IMG/VR virus record: IMGVR_UViG_3300028608_000034
Span: 1-41,719 of that record
DNA length: 41,719 bases
From: a virus
Reading direction: 5' to 3' (one strand)
Position numbers and translations under genes: made by a program. Within the stretch, counting starts at the first letter, position 1. The number at the start of each line of letters is the position of its first letter. Below are positions 7,512 through 14,121 of this stretch, in pieces. The notes under the pieces were generated by a model, which saw nothing but the letters and a program-made list of their open reading frames with translations, did no database searches and was not told the DNA's origin.

Positions 7512-7569
7512 TGTGGCCAGCACACCGCCTCATTCGGGCAGGCGGGGATAACTGAAGGAGAGAGCCATC

Positions 7570-7863
7570 ATGGCTGAAAGCTGGGCAGTAGTTCAGATGC
7601 ACGAGGACTGCGCTGAGTGCGAGGGATGCGCGGAAGACGCGATCATCCACGCCAAGGCGACCGGTTCCGGGCAGGCGACTATGAGGGGTATCGCCACACG
7701 TAGCACCGACCCGCAGGCGACCCCGCACATCACCCATGAGGCGACCGTGAAGCGGTGCATCTGCTCGGGCAAGGAGTATCAGGTCTACCCCGGCATGGAC
7801 GGCCAGCAGCACACGGACCGCTGCCCCATCGCCCTCGGGAACGCTCGGGACATCGAGGCATGA
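7570..7863 (+). CDS. Cys-rich small early protein
   Basis: Protein of 97 residues, family not recognised. Seven Cys and several His residues (DCAECEGCAEDA near the N-terminus, CIC and CP in the C-terminal half) suggest that it binds zinc. It is the first gene of the rightward block, a position where phages often place host-takeover proteins, but no function can be assigned. ATG follows AAGGAGAGAGCC. Its stop overlaps the next ATG (ATGA), indicating translational coupling. Confidence 0.65.
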   Translation: MAESWAVVQMHEDCAECEGCAEDAIIHAKATGSGQATMRGIATRSTDPQATPHITHEATVKRCICSGKEYQVYPGMDGQQHTDRCPIALGNARDIEA

Positions 7864-8231
7864 ACAAGGAGCGTACCCTCGCAGCCAAGCTGATCCTCGA
7901 TCTGACCAAGGTGGCCACACGTGAAAACGGTATGAGTCGCCGCGCATCCTCCGCTGTCGAGACCTGCCTGCGGGCACTGATCTCCAGCGAGGAGAAGGCC
8001 CTGAAGGGCATGGAGCCGTACAAGGACAACGCCACGACCGCGCCGAACTACGCCAAGGCCCGTGAATGCCTGGACTACTTGAACAGCGCAGTGGAGGCCC
8101 TGCTGGACGGCGAGTACGAGGAAGTCACGGAGCTCATGCACCTGGCCATCGACCCGCCTGTTCCCGAGCCGGTGAAACCTGTCAAGAAAACTTCGCGTAA
8201 GGGGTTGCGAACCGCTTCACGATCACGCTAA
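7860..8231 (+). CDS. Hypothetical early protein
   Basis: Protein of 123 residues, family not recognised. It is mostly helical (LAAKLILDLTKVATREN), ends in a basic tail (KPVKKTSRKGLRTASRSR) and has no membrane segment. It is translationally coupled to the preceding Cys-rich gene through ATGA. The last ten codons and the stop lie over the next promoter, and the tail uses codons that are unusual for this genome, so the C-terminal tail may be shaped by the promoter rather than by protein function. Confidence 0.65.
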   Translation: MNKERTLAAKLILDLTKVATRENGMSRRASSAVETCLRALISSEEKALKGMEPYKDNATTAPNYAKARECLDYLNSAVEALLDGEYEEVTELMHLAIDPPVPEPVKPVKKTSRKGLRTASRSR

Positions 8232-8234
8232 GAT
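8205..8234 (+). promoter_or_regulatory. Promoter with imperfect dyad around the -35
   Basis: A -35 TTGCGA and a -10 TAAGAT are separated by 18 bp. The -35 lies at the apex of an imperfect inverted repeat (CGTAAGGGGTT / AACCGCTTCACG, about 10 pairs with one mismatch and one bulge). It overlaps the end of the upstream gene and drives the DUF2786 gene with a leader of about 40 nt. Confidence 0.65.
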
Positions 8235-8278
8235 CATTCATGTAAGCAAGTCCACCCCCGAACAAGGAGTCCACCACC

Positions 8279-9007
8279 ATGTCGGAAAAGAAGGCAGAAC
8301 TCATCGCCCAGCTTCTCGCCAAGGCTGAGTCCACCACGCCGGAAGAGGCCGAAGCGCTCATGGAGCACGCGGCACGCCTCGCCGCCAAGTACATGATCGA
8401 CCAGGCGACCATCGACGCCAAGCGCGCCAAGGCTGGCCAGCCCATCGAGCAGATCGTTACCAAGACGGTCACGTTCACCGGGGCTTACCGGCTCGAGTGG
8501 ATCGCTCTTGGTGTGGCCGTGTGCAACGGTCTCGGCAACCTGCGCAACCTGCAGAGCACGTTCAAGAACAAGGCGGCGACGCTGTACGTCATCGGCTACG
8601 AGTCGGACGTGGAGCAGGCGCTCATCCTCATCAACAGCCTCCAGGTCCAGGCTACGGTCGCCGTCCGCGCATGGTGGAAGGAGAACAAGGTGGACTTCAT
8701 GTGGGAGACCTCCTACGACCAGGAGGCCGCGCGTCGCAGCTTCGCCAAGGGCTTCGGCTTCGGCGCAGGTGCCCGCATCAAGGAGAACAAGAACCAGGTC
8801 GTCCAGGAGGCGGGCACGGGAACGGACCTGGTCCTGGCTTCCCGCGACGCCAAGGTGCAGGAGCACTTCGACGGCATCAGCACCCGTGCGAACCGTTCGC
8901 GTGGTGGCAAGGGCTCGTTCGGTGCCATGAGCGCAGGGCGCGAGGCTGGGCGCAACGCCAACACTGGCGACAAGGGCCTGACCGGCGGTCGCGGGATCGA
9001 GGCCTGA
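8279..9007 (+). CDS. DUF2786 domain protein
   Basis: Protein of 242 residues. The first 45 residues match the DUF2786 pattern (LIAQLLAKAESTTPEEAEALMEHAARLAAKYMI), a helical domain common in actinobacteria and their phages, of unknown function. Residues 60-150 look like an alpha/beta domain (WIALGVAVCNGLGNLRN), and the tail is Gly/Arg-rich. The start is ATG with AGGAG 9 bases upstream. It heads a short operon with the next two genes. Confidence 0.75.
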   Translation: MSEKKAELIAQLLAKAESTTPEEAEALMEHAARLAAKYMIDQATIDAKRAKAGQPIEQIVTKTVTFTGAYRLEWIALGVAVCNGLGNLRNLQSTFKNKAATLYVIGYESDVEQALILINSLQVQATVAVRAWWKENKVDFMWETSYDQEAARRSFAKGFGFGAGARIKENKNQVVQEAGTGTDLVLASRDAKVQEHFDGISTRANRSRGGKGSFGAMSAGREAGRNANTGDKGLTGGRGIEA

Positions 9008-9008
9008 C

Positions 9009-9194
9009 ATGGCTGTCTACGTGCTGGCCCGCACGGGCAAGGGGCGACCCACCCTTCAGCACTGCCTGGCCGACGACGGCATGCACTCGGTGTGCGGGCT
9101 GGACGTCACTGCCTGGAGCCGTGCCTACCAGGACAAGCCCATCCGTGAGATCATGTGCCGCAAGTGCGCTAAGAAGCTGACAGGCGCAGCATGA
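9009..9194 (+). CDS. Small putative zinc protein
   Basis: Protein of 61 residues. HC near residue 18, C near 29 and the CRKC pair near residue 50 could form one zinc site. Similar short proteins are frequent in actinophages and have no assigned role. It starts one base after the preceding stop and overlaps the next gene by ATGA. Confidence 0.6.
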   Translation: MAVYVLARTGKGRPTLQHCLADDGMHSVCGLDVTAWSRAYQDKPIREIMCRKCAKKLTGAA

Positions 9195-9583
9195 GCACCG
9201 TCTGGGGGGACATGACCGTGGCTCGGGCCATGTCCCTCTGGACCTTCGGGCGGGCCTTCCCGGTGGACGGGGACCGCTTGCACACGGAGGTCTACTTTGA
9301 CAGGCTGACCAGCTTCTACTTCCAGAAGATGTCCGAATCCATTGTTGCGCAGCTTTCAATCTTCGGCTATGATGAAGGTATGGAAAAGGACAAGCCCCTT
9401 CACGAGCAGTGCCCCTCGATCGAGGAGCTGCGTAAGTACATGATGGACGACAACGGCTGGACCGAGGAGGAGTGGCACCAGTTCTCGGGGTACTACTTCC
9501 GCGACATGGACCCGGTGGCCGGTACCACCAGCCTCACCCGCGACCAGTGGTCCATCCGGATCATGGAGTACAGCGGGGAGTGA
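9191..9583 (+). CDS. Hypothetical early protein with an internal promoter
   Basis: Protein of 130 residues, family not recognised. The first 60 residues are hydrophobic/aromatic (LWTFGRAFPVDGDRLH). The C-terminal 67 residues are acidic (EELRKYMMDDNGWTEEEWHQ) and could stand alone. A complete promoter with codons unusual for the genome lies inside the gene (9345-9373), 6 nt before an in-frame ATG at 9380, so a shorter 67-residue product may be made from a leaderless mRNA. The full-length start is supported by the ATGA overlap with the gene before it. Confidence 0.6.
   Translation: MSTVWGDMTVARAMSLWTFGRAFPVDGDRLHTEVYFDRLTSFYFQKMSESIVAQLSIFGYDEGMEKDKPLHEQCPSIEELRKYMMDDNGWTEEEWHQFSGYYFRDMDPVAGTTSLTRDQWSIRIMEYSGE
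9345..9373 (+). promoter_or_regulatory. Intragenic promoter with leaderless ATG
   Basis: A -35 TTGCGC and a -10 TATGAT are separated by exactly 17 bp, followed by 6 nt and the in-frame ATG at 9380. The codons forming it (CTT, TCA, TAT, GAT, GAA) are unusual for this genome, which argues for selection on the DNA sequence. Confidence 0.5.
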
Positions 9584-9601
9584 ATTAGTCGGGGCTGGGG
9601 G

Positions 9602-9631
9602 TTGCGCAAACCTTCAGCCCCGCACTAAGAT
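9602..9631 (+). promoter_or_regulatory. Promoter with -35 in a hairpin loop
   Basis: A -35 TTGCGC and a -10 TAAGAT are separated by 18 bp. A perfect 8-bp inverted repeat CGGGGCTG / CAGCCCCG (9590-9597 and 9615-9622) brackets the -35. It drives the 9671 gene. Confidence 0.65.
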
Positions 9632-9670
9632 GAACTTATCAAGCAAGGCCACACCAGTCAGGAGCCCACC

Positions 9671-9982
9671 ATGTCCAAGACCGTCCTTCTCGGAGTCAAC
9701 TCGAACCAGGGTTACTCGCCCGAGCAGATCAGCACCAGCATCACGCTGGCCGACCTGCTGAACAGCGTGCAGGAGGCCATCGAGCAGTTCGGCGAGGACG
9801 CCCAGGTGGTCGTCTTCACGGGCCAGAGCTACGGGGCGGACTTCGGTTCCCTGCAGACCCTGGGCCACGGCGACAGCACCGTCAGCATCACCGACGCAGC
9901 GCCGGACAACTGCCCCGCCTGCGGCGAGCCCATCGACGAGGCCGTCTACGGCCAGTGCGACAACTGCGGCGAACAGCTTTGA
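9671..9982 (+). CDS. Small protein with C-terminal zinc ribbon
   Basis: Protein of 103 residues. The N-terminal 75 residues form a conserved-looking alpha/beta unit (SITLADLLNSVQEAIEQFGE). The last 25 residues carry CPACG and CDNCG, a four-Cys zinc ribbon. It is a single-gene transcription unit between two hairpin-promoters, which suggests that its level is set separately. The function is unknown. Confidence 0.65.
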   Translation: MSKTVLLGVNSNQGYSPEQISTSITLADLLNSVQEAIEQFGEDAQVVVFTGQSYGADFGSLQTLGHGDSTVSITDAAPDNCPACGEPIDEAVYGQCDNCGEQL

Positions 9983-9986
9983 AATA

Positions 9987-10024
9987 GTTGAAGGGTGAGG
10001 GTTGCGAAGCCTTCACCCTTCAGC
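9987..10024 (+). other. 14-bp inverted repeat enclosing a -35 box
   Basis: GTTGAAGGGTGAGG pairs with CCTTCACCCTTCAGC-type sequence over about 14 bp (two wobbles); the 10-nt loop holds the -35 of the next promoter, and the -10 follows directly after the stem. It starts 5 bases after the stop codon, so it can serve as terminator of the upstream gene and as operator for the downstream one. Confidence 0.6.
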
Positions 10025-10030
10025 TAGACT
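10002..10030 (+). promoter_or_regulatory. Promoter at hairpin apex, before the 10067 gene
   Basis: A -35 TTGCGA and a -10 TAGACT are separated by 17 bp. The transcript would have a leader of about 30 nt with an AAGGAG ribosome site. Confidence 0.65.
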
Positions 10031-10066
10031 TCAAGTACCAAGTCACCACGACACAAGGAGCAGGAC

Positions 10067-10390
10067 ATGGACTTCCAGGCATTCATCAACAAGGCCATCG
10101 CCGACAACCCCATCGAGGCCAAGCTGGTCCGCAAGGTGGTTCGGGCGCTGGCCAAGGCGGGGCACCCGGTCTCGTCGGTCTGGGACGGTGTCGAGACCAC
10201 GTCGGTCCGCACCGAGCGGGACATCATGGAGCAGGTGTTCAACCTGGACGAAGCCTTCCTGCAGACCGAGGACGACAACTGGGTGCGCCTCACGATGGGC
10301 AACGAGTGGGACGTGATCACGGACTACACCACGGACCTCGAGGCGGCGCTCCAGCCGGTCAGCGACTACATCGACAAGCACCAGCAGTAA
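10067..10390 (+). CDS. Hypothetical protein preceding the modification cassette
   Basis: Acidic protein of 107 residues, family not recognised. The N-terminus is helical (FINKAIADNPIEAKLVRKVV), followed by a beta segment (NWVRLTMGNEWDVITDY). It has its own promoter and is followed by a GC-rich terminator hairpin. It may be independent of the cassette that follows. Confidence 0.6.
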   Translation: MDFQAFINKAIADNPIEAKLVRKVVRALAKAGHPVSSVWDGVETTSVRTERDIMEQVFNLDEAFLQTEDDNWVRLTMGNEWDVITDYTTDLEAALQPVSDYIDKHQQ

Positions 10391-10397
10391 GCTAGTC

Positions 10398-10424
10398 GGG
10401 CCGGGGGCACACCGCCTCCGGCCC
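10398..10424 (+). terminator. Terminator-like hairpin
   Basis: GGGCCGG / CCGGCCC, a 7-bp perfect stem with a 13-nt loop, lies between the 10067 gene and the modification cassette. It is not followed by a U-tract. Confidence 0.45.
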
Positions 10425-10443
10425 CCACCCCTGAAAGGAAGAC

Positions 10444-11337
10444 ATGGACCTCTCCATCAAGGACGTCGTCTGGTTCGCGAACCAGCGGCATCGCGCCTGG
10501 GCTGGCCAGCGCGTGTCCGACCCCATCGTGGCGACCCGCAAGTTCACGAACGTGTTCCGCGTGCTGGACCGTGGCTCGCAGTACCTCATGACCCTCATGA
10601 ACGCCTACGACCGGACCGAGACCCGCGACCGTGTGGCCCTGAGCTACTTCTACCGTCAGGTGAACCGGCCGGACACCATGAACGAGATCATCCAGGCGAA
10701 CGAGGGCTACGTGCCCAGCTTCGAGGAGATCACGAACCCCAAGTGGTATGACAAGGTCGTCGCTCCAGTCGTCCTCAAGCGTCCTGGCAAGTTCCTGAAC
10801 GGTGCGTACATCATCCTCATCAAGCCGGGGGACAGCAGGGGGACCCTGGAGAAGATGAAGGAGATGTTCCCCCAGGCGGGGCCGTCGCTGGAGAGGGTGG
10901 CCACACTGAGCAGCCTGGCGAGCCGGGTGCGCGAACTGCAGAAAACCCCTGGCCTCGGGCCGTTTCTGGCGATGCAGATCGCTACCGACCTGGGGTACTG
11001 CCGGGGCGAGGAAGACCAGGAGAACGACTTCATCCTGGCTGGCCCTGGCTCCCGCAAGGGCATCGGCTTCATGCTGGGGCTGGGCAAGGACGCCAGTCCT
11101 GCGCAGGCCGTACAGACCATCACGACGTTCCCCGTGGAGAAGCTCCCCGAGCTCCCGGGGTCCAACGGCAGGGCTGCGAGCTGGATGGATATCCAGAACG
11201 TGTTCTGCGAGTTCAGCAAGTACGCACGGTTCAAGCGCGACAACAAGGTGGGGTCGGAGGCCTACCAGCGCAACGGACACTTTTCCACTAGCATCCCGGC
11301 CCAGTTCGTGCTAGGATCAACACGTCAGCCCCGCTGA
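10444..11337 (+). CDS. DNA base hypermodification protein (5-hmdU kinase helical-domain / thymine pyrophosphorylase type)
   Basis: Protein of 297 residues that resembles the helical domain shared by 5-hydroxymethyl-dU DNA kinases and alpha-glutamyl/putrescinyl-thymine pyrophosphorylases. Seen directly: DPIVATRKFTNVFRVLDR at residues 26-43 (the family signature with FTNVFR and DR), and a helix-hairpin-helix-like LQKTPGLGPFLAMQI near 165-180. Members act on hydroxymethyluracil or its pyrophosphate in DNA; no kinase P-loop is present in this chain. It lies directly before a thymidylate-synthase-like gene, which supports a role in thymine modification. The exact reaction is not shown. Start is ATG after AAAGGAAG. 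Confidence 0.72.
   Translation: MDLSIKDVVWFANQRHRAWAGQRVSDPIVATRKFTNVFRVLDRGSQYLMTLMNAYDRTETRDRVALSYFYRQVNRPDTMNEIIQANEGYVPSFEEITNPKWYDKVVAPVVLKRPGKFLNGAYIILIKPGDSRGTLEKMKEMFPQAGPSLERVATLSSLASRVRELQKTPGLGPFLAMQIATDLGYCRGEEDQENDFILAGPGSRKGIGFMLGLGKDASPAQAVQTITTFPVEKLPELPGSNGRAASWMDIQNVFCEFSKYARFKRDNKVGSEAYQRNGHFSTSIPAQFVLGSTRQPR
11289..11317 (+). promoter_or_regulatory. Possible weak promoter before the TS-like gene
   Basis: A -10 TAGGAT follows TAGCAT by 17 bp at the end of the upstream gene, in codons unusual for the genome. The -35 matches the family poorly. A 6-bp hairpin (GTCAGC CCC GCTGAC, 11324-11338) follows. Confidence 0.3.
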
Positions 11338-11365
11338 CACGAGTCCACAATAGGAGAATATCGCA

Positions 11366-12133
11366 ATGCGTCAGTACAACACCGACGACGTGGTTCTGGC
11401 CCTGGCCAGCGCCCCCATCGATGCTCGCACCGGGAACCGGGTCCTGTACTCGGCTTCCTGGCTGGCCGACACCCCCAGCATGATCGGCGAGCGGAACGAG
11501 GACTGGGTCCGCCGCGAGATCGACTGGTTCTTCACCGGGAGCGACGCCCTCGCCGACATGGAGGGACCGGTGCCGCAGGCGTTCCAGGCGTGCGCCGGAA
11601 CCGACGGCAAGGTGAACAGCGCCTACGGCCACATCTTGTTCGGCAAGGGCGAGCACCTGCCCCCGCAGCCCAGCCTCGCCGACCGCATCATCAACGCCTT
11701 CATCCAGGAGGGCAAGCACACCCGGCACGCAGTCGCCATCATCAGCGACCGCAACGTGCACCGGCTGGCCCGCCACAACGAGCGCAACGACTTCATCTGC
11801 ACGAACGCGCTGAACGTGTACATCGACCACGAGGACAAGCTCCACATCGTGGCGCAGATGCGCAGCATGGACGCGGTCTGGGGCTACCGGGCGGACTACT
11901 CCATGTGGGACGCGCTGATGGACTGGCTGCTGGGCTCGCTGGAGTGGGTCTACCCCGAGGTGACCCGTGGGCCGATCACCTTCCAGGTCGGCAACCTGCA
12001 CGTCTACCCCCGGCACCACGACCTCCTCCTGAAGCAGGCCGACATCGTGGACGACAAGCTCGAACGCCTGGCGCGTCGGGCCTGGATGGACCAGACCATC
12101 GCCACCGAGAAGGCACAGGAGCAGCAGTCGTGA
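11366..12133 (+). CDS. Thymidylate-synthase-like dUMP/dCMP (hydroxy)methylase
   Basis: Protein of 255 residues of the thymidylate synthase superfamily. Folate-dependent members add a methyl or hydroxymethyl group to C5 of dUMP or dCMP. Seen directly: FICTNALNVYI with Cys145 where the catalytic Cys of PCH is expected, then AQMRSMDAVWGYRADY at 163-178, matching the RS-x-D phosphate and nucleotide-binding region. The replacement of PCH by ICT and the branch-like RSMDAVWGYRADY resemble phage hydroxymethylases rather than host ThyA. Together with neighbouring genes this suggests 5-hydroxymethyl-dUMP production, but methylation of dUMP cannot be excluded. Confidence 0.75.
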   Translation: MRQYNTDDVVLALASAPIDARTGNRVLYSASWLADTPSMIGERNEDWVRREIDWFFTGSDALADMEGPVPQAFQACAGTDGKVNSAYGHILFGKGEHLPPQPSLADRIINAFIQEGKHTRHAVAIISDRNVHRLARHNERNDFICTNALNVYIDHEDKLHIVAQMRSMDAVWGYRADYSMWDALMDWLLGSLEWVYPEVTRGPITFQVGNLHVYPRHHDLLLKQADIVDDKLERLARRAWMDQTIATEKAQEQQS

Positions 12134-12468
12134 ACCCGCTGGAGGCAGGCGACCCCTGGGAGTGGCTGTGGGTCATGATGCTCTGGGTGTTCTGGGCTCT
12201 GGCCGTGATCGGTGCACTGATCCTCATCTTCGCCATCCTGGTCGGCTTCTGGCGGGCCATCCGGGGCATCCTGCCCCAGACGTCGGGACTGCGCAGGGCG
12301 CAGGTCCAGGACAGCGCTGGCAAGGTGGCTGACTCCTTGTACGGCTCGCAGTTCAGCGGTCACGGCATGGCCTTCATGGCAGGCGTGGACTACGTCATCC
12401 GGGCCATCGAGCGCAAGCCCTACGCCAGCCGGACCAAGCGTCGGCAGCAGCCGACCAAGCTGATCTGA
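12130..12468 (+). CDS. Small membrane protein
   Basis: Protein of 112 residues with one long or two close membrane segments at about residues 12-42 (MMLWVFWALAVIGALILIFA), then a basic cytoplasmic tail ending in KPYASRTKRRQQPTKLI. It starts with GTG overlapping the preceding stop (GTGA). Its position inside the modification cassette may be accidental. It does not look like the holins at the other end of the genome. The function is unknown. Confidence 0.6.
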   Translation: MNPLEAGDPWEWLWVMMLWVFWALAVIGALILIFAILVGFWRAIRGILPQTSGLRRAQVQDSAGKVADSLYGSQFSGHGMAFMAGVDYVIRAIERKPYASRTKRRQQPTKLI

Positions 12469-12474
12469 TAGACT

Positions 12475-12506
12475 GGGGGCCGGTTCCCGGGACGGCACCG
12501 GCCCCC
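12475..12506 (+). terminator. Terminator-like hairpin inside the cassette
   Basis: GGGGGCCGG pairs with CCGGCCCCC over 9 perfect bp around a 14-nt loop that contains CCCGGG. It lies between the membrane-protein gene and the glycosyltransferase gene. Confidence 0.5.
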
Positions 12507-12526
12507 TCCACCCCAAGGAGAACACC

Positions 12527-13462
12527 ATGAAGAGGAAGCCTGAGCTCCCCCTCCTGATCCCCAGCTACAATCGGCCGGGGGCACCGCTCATCAAGCTGGC
12601 GACGCAACTGCTGGGGGACGACTACCCCTGGTTCGTGTTCGTGCGCCGCAGCCAGCACCGTGACTACATGGCAGCAGGCGCACCCCGGCACCACTTGGTC
12701 GCCGTCAACGACAACACGATCCGCACCCTGGGCCACACCAGGAACTATATGATGCGCTGGGCTCTGGAGGAGGGCTTCAAGCGGGTGTTCGACTGGGACG
12801 ACGATGTGGCCCGCATCGGCCGCAAGCTCCCCGACGGCACCCGGCACCAGTCCTGGAAGTCCACGGGCAACGACGACGCGTGGTTCGACGGCCCTGGGTA
12901 CTGGCAGGAGGCGAGCCACCTGGCGCACCAGGTCTTCGACCTGTACGACGGCACCGTGGCAGGCAGCATCCAGAATCAGCGCTGGGCCAGCAGCCTCACG
13001 CTCCAGGTGCAGTGCGGCAAGACTCCCCGCCGGACCAAGATCCTGGAGGTTGAGCGCCTCACTGAGAACGAGCTGTGGTGCCCTCGGGAGTTCCGCTTCC
13101 ACGGCGAGGACATCGGCAACACTGCGCTCTACCTGGAGAACGACTGGCAGATCTTCACCATCTGCAACCTTGTGTACGACTTCATCAGCGAGACGGACGT
13201 GAACCTGCCGTCCACGCTGCGCAGCCGGGACGAGGACGAGAACAAGGCCGTGCACGCCCAGGAGTACGAGGACCTCATGGGCTACGACATCGCGAACTAC
13301 CTGCGGGTGAACAAGGCGTACCCCGACGGCTCGTACATGTACGGCGACATCGACTGGCGCAAGTTCCGCAAGCACACCGGTCAGGTTTCATACACTCACG
13401 CGTTCAGTGCTATCATGGACCGCGTGCCCCTGGCGGATATCCCCGCCACCATCCACCAGTAA
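12527..13462 (+). CDS. Glycosyltransferase, TET-associated (TAGT)-like
   Basis: GT-A-fold glycosyltransferase-like protein, 311 residues. The N-terminus LPLLIPSYNRPGAP is the nucleotide-sugar binding start. FDWDDDVARIG at 88-97 supplies the acidic metal-binding motif, and FHGEDIGNTALYL near 191-203 supplies the acidic catalytic segment. The pattern is that of glycosyltransferases linked to oxidised or hydroxymethylated bases in phage DNA (TET-associated family). No TET/JBP oxygenase is visible here, so the acceptor hydroxyl would have to come from the TS-like enzyme. A cell-surface or protein acceptor is the alternative. Start is ATG after AAGGAG. Confidence 0.68.
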   Translation: MKRKPELPLLIPSYNRPGAPLIKLATQLLGDDYPWFVFVRRSQHRDYMAAGAPRHHLVAVNDNTIRTLGHTRNYMMRWALEEGFKRVFDWDDDVARIGRKLPDGTRHQSWKSTGNDDAWFDGPGYWQEASHLAHQVFDLYDGTVAGSIQNQRWASSLTLQVQCGKTPRRTKILEVERLTENELWCPREFRFHGEDIGNTALYLENDWQIFTICNLVYDFISETDVNLPSTLRSRDEDENKAVHAQEYEDLMGYDIANYLRVNKAYPDGSYMYGDIDWRKFRKHTGQVSYTHAFSAIMDRVPLADIPATIHQ

Positions 13463-13476
13463 CAAGGAGAACCCAC

Positions 13477-14121
13477 ATGCTCATCGCATTCGAAGGCCCC
13501 GACGGTGTCGGCAAGTCCACGTCCGCCCGCCTGCTCAGCCACAACGGCACGCCCATCTACAACGCCACCAAGGAGAACCACAAGGGCGCACGCAGGGAGC
13601 TCGAGCAGGGCTCGTCGGCGTTCGGCTTCGGTCAGGACCTGGTGCAGACGTTCGACCGCATCGACTGGCTGACTCACATGGTCTACCGGCTGGCCATGCC
13701 GAACAAGGAGTGGAACGACGAGCGCGTCCGCACTGTGTTCGCCATGCCCGACACGCATCTCGTCATCAAGCTCCACCGCATGGACTACGACGGCAACTTC
13801 TTCGGCGCTCCCCCCATCCAGCACGCAGAGGACGAGGGGTACAAGCTGGACCAGCTCCTCAAGGTGAACCAGGCGTACTTCTGGTTCCTCCAGTACTTCC
13901 AGGGCATCAACCACGCCTGGGAGTACAGCCTGTTCCGCAGCCTCACGGCCGTCGACGTCTGGTTCGACGAGGACGGCAAGCGTCATCAGACGCTCGGCCT
14001 GTTCCGCTCGCCGGTCGTCACGCCCAGCGGGGAGACCGACCCGGGAGCCGGTGAGCAGGACTTCACCGACGAGGATATCCTCGACCTCCTTCGGGCGGAT
14101 GAGCTCCAGCGCGTCGGCTGA
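13477..14121 (+). CDS. P-loop deoxynucleotide or 5-hmdU kinase
   Basis: Protein of 214 residues of the thymidylate-kinase-like P-loop group. Walker A is FEGPDGVGKST at residues 5-15, and a DR-type motif occurs in VQTFDRIDWLTHMVYRL. No lid region is clear, and the C-terminal 70 residues differ from bacterial Tmk. In the context of the neighbours it may phosphorylate hydroxymethyl-dUMP to feed the polymerase, or phosphorylate hydroxymethyluracil in DNA as 5-hmdU DNA kinases do. ATG follows AAGGAGAACCC. Confidence 0.65.
   Translation: MLIAFEGPDGVGKSTSARLLSHNGTPIYNATKENHKGARRELEQGSSAFGFGQDLVQTFDRIDWLTHMVYRLAMPNKEWNDERVRTVFAMPDTHLVIKLHRMDYDGNFFGAPPIQHAEDEGYKLDQLLKVNQAYFWFLQYFQGINHAWEYSLFRSLTAVDVWFDEDGKRHQTLGLFRSPVVTPSGETDPGAGEQDFTDEDILDLLRADELQRVG

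Larger units (their letters stand above)
7138..7569. other. Divergent non-coding control region
   Basis: These 432 bp hold no convincing gene. They separate the leftward and rightward blocks. The region contains the first leftward promoter, a nested stem-loop (7220-7261), a hairpin with 7-bp and 5-bp stems (7341-7369), two copies of TTATAAGG 63 bp apart (7396 and 7459), a 12-bp perfect palindrome GGGGGTACCCCC (7431-7442) and the first rightward promoter. Locally it is more AT-rich (AAAACTTATAAGG) than the flanking genes. It is the best candidate for regulator binding, and possibly a replication origin; neither is shown by the sequence. Confidence 0.6.

Noticed and set aside
12448-12475. TAGACT at the end of the membrane-protein gene as a -10 box
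   Set aside because: No acceptable -35 upstream at the family spacing.
13385-13413. AT-rich codons with TATCAT near the end of the glycosyltransferase gene as a promoter for the kinase gene
   Set aside because: No TTGCG-like -35 at 17-18 bp; only a TTCATA-type match remains.
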